Assembly: GCA_964356545.1 (NCBI GenBank)
Contig: CAYHHX010000018.1
Location: 1-9,597 of the forward strand
DNA: 9,597 nt
From: JACPYG01 sp964356545
GTDB lineage: Bacteria > Patescibacteriota > Minisyncoccia > Minisyncoccales > Staskawiczbacteraceae
Reading direction: 5' to 3'
The position numbers were made by a program, and so were the translations under genes. Below are positions 4,951 through 9,597 of this stretch, one piece after another. The number at the start of each line of letters is the position of its first letter. Position 1 is the first letter of the stretch. Below the pieces are notes generated by a model. It saw only the letters and a list, made by a program, of their open reading frames with translations. It was not told where the DNA came from and did no database searches.

Positions 4951-5490
4951 TTATTCTTTTATTGCTTCGACATTAATAGTAATGTCCACTTCGCCTCCTA
5001 CTGTGGTCACTCCATTTCCTGCTGGCGCATCCCAGCTTATCTCAAAGTCATGACGATTAACCGTTGTTTTAGCGGAAAAACCTGCTTTCGTAATCGGCGC
5101 TTTCCCTTCGCCTGAAGGAATTTCTCGTGTTTCAAGATACTCTACGGCGAGTTTTACCGGTTTTGTTATTCCTCGCATAGTTAAGTCTCCGATTATCTTA
5201 AATTCGTTACCCTGCACTTTTTCTACCTCTGTGCTCTTAAAGGTTATTTGTGGATGATTTTCAACATCAAAGAAATCCTTGCTTTTTAAATGATTGTCAC
5301 GTGAATCATTCCCTGTCCAGATACTTTTTACTTCGATTTCGGCTTGCCAAAAACTTTTTTCTGGATTATCAAGATCAAATTCAGCACTACCGCTTAACTC
5401 AGCAAAACGTCCTTTAACCCAAGATACTCCCAAATGTCGTACGCTAAATTCTACAAAAGAATGTATAGAATCGAATTTCCATTTAGTCAT
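4951..5490 (-). CDS. YceI-family lipocalin-like protein
   Basis: YceI proteins form a lipocalin-like beta barrel; characterised members bind a polyisoprenoid in the barrel. At 179 residues it has normal family length for the barrel. Landmarks: KFDSIHSFVEFSVRHLGVSW (5-24), KGRFAELSGSAEFD (26-39), SRDNHLKSKDFFDVENHP (63-80) then QITFKS, GDLTMRGITKPVKL (101-114) and GFSAKTTVNRHDFEISWD (137-154). There is no signal peptide: the barrel starts at residue 3, so this copy is likely cytoplasmic, unlike the exported E. coli protein. The ATG at 5488-5490 has no SD. It begins an operon with the rhodanese gene 23 nt downstream. That pairing might point to quinone/isoprenoid or sulfur stress chemistry, which is inference. 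Confidence 0.93.
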   Translation of the reverse strand: MTKWKFDSIHSFVEFSVRHLGVSWVKGRFAELSGSAEFDLDNPEKSFWQAEIEVKSIWTGNDSRDNHLKSKDFFDVENHPQITFKSTEVEKVQGNEFKIIGDLTMRGITKPVKLAVEYLETREIPSGEGKAPITKAGFSAKTTVNRHDFEISWDAPAGNGVTTVGGEVDITINVEAIKE

Positions 5491-5521
5491 GTTATTTAAT
5501 TGTTTTAATAATAAATAAAAA

Positions 5522-5527
5522 ATTATA
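5522..5527 (-). promoter_or_regulatory. -10 box for the yceI-rhodanese operon
   Basis: A perfect TATAAT on the minus strand lies 31 nt before the yceI ATG, which fits a transcription start near 5515 and a leader of about 25 nt. The -35 region is weak (TTTAAT, 16 nt upstream). The rest of 5491-5623 is AT-rich with a small palindrome near 5570 and no convincing terminator for the upstream ABC operon. Confidence 0.5.
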
Positions 5528-5623
5528 GATTAAATTTCGACCTATTAAACCCATAAATTAATTGTTAGCTAAAAATTTTAGAAAGTCAAATATCAAAATC
5601 GCCTTATTGTATTTTATTTTTTA

Positions 5624-6307
5624 TTACCTATCTCTATTATCAACAATTGAAATTATTTTTCCATCATCAATTTTTACAATTTTTTCTGCTAATTTTGCAT
5701 ATTGCTCTTCATGAGTAACCATAATAATAGTTTGACCTTCTTTGTGTAACTTTAAAAAAAATTCCATTACTATTTTTGAAGATTCATTATCTAAATTGGC
5801 AGTTGGCTCATCGGCAAATAGTATTTTAGGATGATTGGCTATTGCCCGTGCAATACTTGCTCTTTGCTGCTCCCCTCCCGATAATTGACTTGGCACATTT
5901 TTTAAACGATGACCAAGTTCAATTTTTTGCAACGCTTCTTCTGCTTTTGTATATGCTTTTTTAAAATCCATTTTTTGCATTAACAAAGGTAAAGCTACAT
6001 TTTCAAGAGTAGTTAACTCTGGTAAAAGTGCATAATCCTGAAATACATATCCACAGTTTAAAAGCCTAAATTCTGTTTTTTGGTCTTGAGTCATTTTGTA
6101 TGCCTCTTTTCCATCAATAATAATTTCACCACTAGTTGGTTCATCTAAGAGGCTCATTTGGTAAAGCAATGTGCTTTTACCAGCACCAGATCTACCCATA
6201 ATGGCAATAAATTGGCCGTTTTCAACTTTAAAATCAATGCCTTTAAGCACTTTAGTTTCTGTTTGACCATCTTTAAATGATTTTATTAAATTTTTTATTT
6301 GTATCAT
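5624..6307 (-). CDS. ABC transporter ATPase, MacB/LolD type
   Basis: The ATPase partner of the adjacent FtsX-type permease. All catalytic motifs are intact in 227 residues: Walker A GRSGAGKST (38-46), Q-loop GYVFQDYALLPELT (86-99, Q90), signature LSGGEQQRA (142-150), Walker B ILFADEPTANLD (162-173) and H-loop VTHE (H199). The GY.FQ..ALLPELT.LENV pattern is typical of the MacB/LolD/FtsE branch, which powers mechanotransmission or export of peptides, lipoproteins or drugs rather than classic import. It is the last gene of the MarR-fusion protein-permease operon, starting 7 nt after the permease stop (ATG at 6305-6307, no SD). Product exported is unknown. Confidence 0.95.
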   Translation of the reverse strand: MIQIKNLIKSFKDGQTETKVLKGIDFKVENGQFIAIMGRSGAGKSTLLYQMSLLDEPTSGEIIIDGKEAYKMTQDQKTEFRLLNCGYVFQDYALLPELTTLENVALPLLMQKMDFKKAYTKAEEALQKIELGHRLKNVPSQLSGGEQQRASIARAIANHPKILFADEPTANLDNESSKIVMEFFLKLHKEGQTIIMVTHEEQYAKLAEKIVKIDDGKIISIVDNRDR

Positions 6308-6314
6308 AAAAATA

Positions 6315-7532
6315 CTAATTTCTTCCTAAAATTGAATCTAATGTATTTTTCCGCACAATCATTCTAGCTGGAATATATCCTGCAATTAATGTAGCAAAAA
6401 CAAGCAAGCCAACTCTTATTAATGTTTCCACTAAGGGCGCCACTAAAATACCATCTGAGAATGGAAAATCTATGGGGTGGGCCTGGAAAAGTGGCACAAG
6501 GCCAAAATACACAATGAATAATCCAATAACTGAACCAAGCAATGCATAAAACATCGATTGAAAGATATAAGACATTTCAATTGCTTTTCCATTAATTCCT
6601 ATTCCTTTTAAAATTCCAATAAACTTTCTACGGGTTAGTGCATTAATAAAAATAACTATAAAAATAGTAATAGAAGCAACTACTAATCCAACCGAGCTTA
6701 ACGCATTGCCCAGCATAGCAAAAGTAGCAATAATATCTTTTAAAAATTTTGGCTGTGCATCCACATAAGTTTGCACCTTTGCAAGCTTATCAATGCCTCT
6801 TAATAAAAGCTGATTTTTTACTTGCAATACATCTTCTTCATTTTTCAATTTTATGGCAATTTGCGAAACATTATTGTCCTGCCTGCCTATTAATTCGCGC
6901 AATTGCGAATCAATCATATAAAGACCTAGAGCCACATTATCGACTTTGCTTTTTAAAATACCTTTTACCACAACTTCACGAGTAATATCTCCAACTTGTA
7001 ACCTAATTTTACTGCCCACCTCCACATCATTTAAAGCTGTAAAACCAGGACTGTCTACCGGGACATATTTTTTTAATAGAAAGTTTCCAATCAACACTTT
7101 ATCGTAGTCGCTTGAAGTCAAATACGAACCTTCTATCACATGACTTGATAAACCCGTAATCCTATCTTCTGCCACGGGATTTATTCCTATAATTTGCGCT
7201 GAAGCAGTGTTAGGATTGTCGGTTTCTTTTTTGGTTTTATAATTTGCTTCTAAAATTCCCCCTTTTGTAAACCTTGGGCTAAAATATGCTACTTCTGGTA
7301 ATGTTTTTAATATTGCAATAATACTGGGGCTATTTTCTATATAATCTTTCGTTTCTAAATTTGAAATCATAATATCTGAAGTATACTGGTTATGCCACGC
7401 AGCAATTGAGCCTTCTATTAAACCTACTAAAATTCCGCTCACAACCACTAAATTCAAAAAGGTCAAAATCATAACAAAAACAATAAGGCCGGTAGTCCAA
7501 AAACTGGCTTTTTTAATTTGCCGATAAGCCAA
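6315..7532 (-). CDS. MacB/FtsX-type ABC permease; 5' end broken by an apparent -1 frameshift
   Basis: A four-helix permease of the MacB/FtsX class: TM1 (about 12-38), a large extracytoplasmic domain (about 45-265), then TM2 (about 274-298), TM3 (about 322-348) and TM4 (about 363-388), ending ARMIVRKNTLDSILGRN, a common end for this family. In this frame the first usable start is a TTG at 7530-7532, with no good SD. Upstream codons in the same frame read EEFFLNAKVGFF and look like genuine family sequence, while an ATG at 7568-7570, overlapping the fusion-protein stop as ATGA, is in the next frame. One extra T in the run at 7557-7562 would give a start MKNFFLNAKVGFFLAYRQ and a 418-residue protein. 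Either the sequence has a one-base error, the gene is frameshifted, or translation slips there. Confidence 0.9.
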   Translation of the reverse strand: MAYRQIKKASFWTTGLIVFVMILTFLNLVVVSGILVGLIEGSIAAWHNQYTSDIMISNLETKDYIENSPSIIAILKTLPEVAYFSPRFTKGGILEANYKTKKETDNPNTASAQIIGINPVAEDRITGLSSHVIEGSYLTSSDYDKVLIGNFLLKKYVPVDSPGFTALNDVEVGSKIRLQVGDITREVVVKGILKSKVDNVALGLYMIDSQLRELIGRQDNNVSQIAIKLKNEEDVLQVKNQLLLRGIDKLAKVQTYVDAQPKFLKDIIATFAMLGNALSSVGLVVASITIFIVIFINALTRRKFIGILKGIGINGKAIEMSYIFQSMFYALLGSVIGLFIVYFGLVPLFQAHPIDFPFSDGILVAPLVETLIRVGLLVFATLIAGYIPARMIVRKNTLDSILGRN

Positions 7533-7550
7533 AAAGAAACCTACTTTTGC

Positions 7551-7570
7551 GTTAAGAAAAAATTCTTCAT
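7551..7570 (-). other. Slippery T6C site at the permease 5' end
   Basis: From the ATG at 7568-7570 the codons are ATG AAG AAT TTT TTC TTA ACG CAA AAG TAG. The T TTT TTC heptamer sits exactly in the X XXY YYZ phase of a -1 slippery site, and a -1 slip there moves into the long permease frame (CTT AAC GCA AAA GTA...). A one-base undercall in the homopolymer (7557-7562) gives the same picture and is the simpler explanation. Confidence 0.6.
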
Positions 7571-9087
7571 TGTAATGGCAATATATCGCCTTCGTTAAGT
7601 CCAGAAATTATTTCTACTTGCCCAGAAGAAGAAACTTCCCCTGTTTGGACTTCTTTTTCAATTATACTTTTATCTTGCATCAATTTAACAAATTTTTTGC
7701 CGTCTTTAATAAAAACCAGGCCCTGCGGCACAGAAATCACATTTTCTTTTTTGTTAATAATAATAACCACATTTGCCGACATGCCATCTTTAATATTAGC
7801 GTTGTCGTCTAAAAATTGGATTTTTGTTTTATAAGTTGAAACTCCATCTTTTATGGTTTCAGATGGGTCAATGAAAACCACCGATGCCCCGAATTTTTTA
7901 TCCGGACCATACGCATCAAGGGTAATTTCTGACTGATTGCCCACTTTTACAAAAGAGATATAAATTTCAGGCACATAGCCCTCAATTTGAAATTTTCCGT
8001 CGCTTATAATAGAAGCTGCGTTTTCAGTCGAACTCATAATACTGCCAACTTTAGCATTTACCTCAGTTATAATACCAGAAATAGGAGCTATAATTTGCTT
8101 TTCCCTAATCTTAGAATAAATTTCCTGTAAACTGGCTTCTGCTTGTTTTATTTGGGCTTCATAAACAGCGATGTCTGTATCTCTTGGAATTGCTTTTATA
8201 ACTTCCAACTGATTTTCGGCCTGCTGCAAAGATGTTTTATAGGAAGCAATACTTTGCTTAGAAGATAACAAGCTTGTCAGCGCAGTATTAACATTTGTGC
8301 TCTGTGTGTCTATTAAAGTTTTATCCGCTGAGGAAACTCTGTAATAATATACTCCTTGTTCGCACTGGTCTCTTATAATTTTTAAATAATTATATGTATT
8401 GTCTAAATCTTTTGCTATATTTGTTATTGCCAAATCAATATTATCAGAATTTGCCTTTGCAGTATCAACATAAGTTTTAGCGTCTGCTAAACTGCTTAAA
8501 ATTCCTGAACGGGCATTTATCATTTTTATTCCTTCTTGGTCTGCCGTAGAAAAGTATGTATTTTGTATGCGCGTTGCAAGAGTATAAGAATTATAGATTG
8601 TGTTATAAGAATTACCTAATTCAGCCAGTGAGCTGTCGTACGCGTTTTTTAAATCTTGACTGGCCGACACCACTGCATCTTCTTTTATTTTGATATCTTG
8701 AGCAGAAGATCCGGCCAAAAGCTGGTTTAGTTTTGCTTTCTGAAGGTCAATGCCAGCCTGCATTTGCAGAGATTGTGCATGTAATTGGGAAGTGTCTTGG
8801 GTGGCAATTAATTTTCCTTTATCCACCTTGTCACCCACTTTTACATATACGCTTCTTATTATTCCCGCCTGCTCAAACGATAAATCAACATTTTCTGCTG
8901 CAGTTATTTTACCAGACACAGAAATTTGATTTAAGAACTCACCAGAATGAACTACAAATGGAACTTTTTTATTACTGTTATTATTAAAAAATAAAAACCA
9001 CAATATAATCAAAAACAAAACAATAATAATTCCGTGTATTATATATTTTTTCTTTAAAAATAATTTTAAAATATCTTTTGGATTCAT
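7567..9087 (-). CDS. Membrane-fusion (HlyD/MacA-like) efflux subunit
   Basis: The periplasmic-adaptor type partner of a MacB-like exporter. In 506 residues: a positively charged N-terminus and one membrane anchor (about 16-34), first half of a biotinyl-lipoyl domain (about 68-100, VDLSFEQAGIIRSVYVKVGDKVDKGKLIA), a long helical region (about 103-330) with heptad-like stretches, second lipoyl half (IIAPISGIITEVNAKVGS, 332-349), a beta-barrel region (about 366-445, containing KDGMSANVVI) and a membrane-proximal domain with VPQGLVFIKDGKKFV (453-467). The helical part is longer than in E. coli MacA. An envelope without an outer membrane would leave no TolC partner, so the anchored protein may act alone with the permease. 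The ATG at 9085-9087 is 9 nt after the marR stop; the stop TGA overlaps an ATG (ATGA) at 7570. Confidence 0.93.
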   Translation of the reverse strand: MNPKDILKLFLKKKYIIHGIIIVLFLIILWFLFFNNNSNKKVPFVVHSGEFLNQISVSGKITAAENVDLSFEQAGIIRSVYVKVGDKVDKGKLIATQDTSQLHAQSLQMQAGIDLQKAKLNQLLAGSSAQDIKIKEDAVVSASQDLKNAYDSSLAELGNSYNTIYNSYTLATRIQNTYFSTADQEGIKMINARSGILSSLADAKTYVDTAKANSDNIDLAITNIAKDLDNTYNYLKIIRDQCEQGVYYYRVSSADKTLIDTQSTNVNTALTSLLSSKQSIASYKTSLQQAENQLEVIKAIPRDTDIAVYEAQIKQAEASLQEIYSKIREKQIIAPISGIITEVNAKVGSIMSSTENAASIISDGKFQIEGYVPEIYISFVKVGNQSEITLDAYGPDKKFGASVVFIDPSETIKDGVSTYKTKIQFLDDNANIKDGMSANVVIIINKKENVISVPQGLVFIKDGKKFVKLMQDKSIIEKEVQTGEVSSSGQVEIISGLNEGDILPLQ

Positions 9088-9096
9088 AATTAATTT

Positions 9097-9522
9097 CTAT
9101 ATTTTACTTAATATTTTTTTATTTAATTTAATATAACTATCTAACTCTTTATCATTTAATGCATAAAATAACGCTGACATCATTTTTGTATTTTGTTTTT
9201 TAGCTTTCACAATTTGCACCTGCCCCTTTTTAGAAATAACCAAGTGTAACGCCCTTCTATCTTTTGAATTTGTTTTTCTTATTACAAAACCTTGCTTAAC
9301 CAACTCATTTACCAATTGCGTGGTGGCGCTTGAAGAAGTGCAAAGCATTTTTGAAATTTCTTTAATTCCTAAATCCTTTGTTTGCGATACAATAAGTAAC
9401 GCGAACTGCTGAGAATAGGTAATATCCCTTCTTTGACCATGCATTATTTTTGCATGAATTTTATTTTTTATTGCATTGAAATCCGCTGTAATTTCTTCTA
9501 TTAATTTTTTCCTATTTGACAT
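9097..9522 (-). CDS. MarR-family transcriptional repressor
   Basis: A winged-helix regulator of the MarR family, probably a repressor of the export operon it heads. Counting from the ATG at 9520-9522 (141 residues): dimerisation helices at both ends, the recognition helix region IKEISKMLCTSSSATTQLVNELV (about 53-75; S and T rich, as usual) and the wing with the family signature NSKDRRALHLVISKKG (about 85-100). An alternative GTG start at 9535-9537 adds five residues, MSYFF, but it lies inside the palindromic operator and only about 7 nt from the expected transcription start, so I prefer the ATG. Neither start has an SD; the bases before the ATG are a T-run. The fusion-protein gene follows after 9 nt. 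The inducing ligand is unknown. Confidence 0.9.
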   Translation of the reverse strand: MSNRKKLIEEITADFNAIKNKIHAKIMHGQRRDITYSQQFALLIVSQTKDLGIKEISKMLCTSSSATTQLVNELVKQGFVIRKTNSKDRRALHLVISKKGQVQIVKAKKQNTKMMSALFYALNDKELDSYIKLNKKILSKI

Positions 9523-9529
9523 AAAAAAA

Positions 9530-9556
9530 TAAGACACTTAATATGTAAGTATCTTA
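9530..9556. promoter_or_regulatory. Probable MarR operator
   Basis: Palindrome TAAGACACTTA (9530-9540), 5-nt spacer, TAAGTATCTTA (9546-9556), with a single mismatch between the 11-bp arms. It covers the -10 box and the likely transcription start of the operon, which is where a MarR dimer would block RNA polymerase. Autoregulation is inference from position and family. Confidence 0.7.
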
Positions 9557-9579
9557 ACTAAATAATAATTAAAAGTCAA
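9551..9579 (-). promoter_or_regulatory. Sigma70-like promoter of the MarR-ABC exporter operon
   Basis: TTGACT (9574-9579) and TAAGAT (9551-9556) on the minus strand with 17-nt spacing, matching 5/6 and 4/6 consensus positions. The -10 box lies in the right arm of the operator palindrome. Start of transcription would be near 9544, 22 nt before the preferred ATG. Confidence 0.6.
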
Positions 9580-9597
9580 ATTATTATTTACTACTTA

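Noticed and set aside
7618..7812. Plus-strand short reading frames within the exporter operon
   Set aside because: They lie opposite clearly coding minus-strand genes with complete domain motifs and have no start signals of their own.

Overview
The window is AT-rich bacterial DNA with every supported gene on the minus strand, so transcription runs from the right end to the left. The genome is probably from the Candidate Phyla Radiation (Patescibacteria, Parcubacteria-like). The grounds are an Obg GTPase with no C-terminal OCT domain, near absence of Shine-Dalgarno (SD) sequences, short genes with tiny gaps or ATGA overlaps, and a MarR / membrane-fusion / MacB-type ABC cassette of a style common there. 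This placement is inference; no rRNA or marker phylogeny is available in the window.

Right to left: (1) 9597-5624, a four-gene export operon: MarR-type repressor, membrane-anchored fusion protein, four-TM MacB/FtsX-type permease and its ATPase. A sigma70-like promoter overlapped by an 11-bp-arm palindrome precedes the repressor and suggests autoregulation by the repressor. The permease 5' end has an apparent -1 frame break at a T6C slippery site. (2) 5527-4512, a two-gene operon of a YceI-family protein and a rhodanese, with its own -10 box and an intrinsic terminator. (3) 4432-4165, a 268-bp element with 22-bp perfect terminal inverted repeats and several nested hairpins, inserted 4 nt upstream of the likely start codon of an ABC-F ATPase. 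A partial inverted copy lies at 1-92. (4) 4160-1693, ABC-F ATPase and Obg GTPase, joined by an ATGA overlap; both are translation/ribosome-associated families. (5) 1709-835, a cassette that stands apart: consensus promoter (TTGACA-17-TATAAT), about 160 nt of structured leader, a strong SD, a GC-rich 187-codon gene of unknown function ending in a tryptophan/tyrosine-rich tail, a nested triple-stem hairpin and a terminator. (6) 831-221, a near-leaderless two-gene operon of a small basic soluble protein and a small three-helix membrane protein with clustered histidines, both unrecognised.

The GC-rich cassette and the inverted-repeat element are the best candidates for something undescribed. The cassette differs from its neighbours in base composition, in having an SD, and in being enclosed by its own leader and 3' structures. 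The element supplies the 5' region, and perhaps the promoter, of a translation-factor operon.
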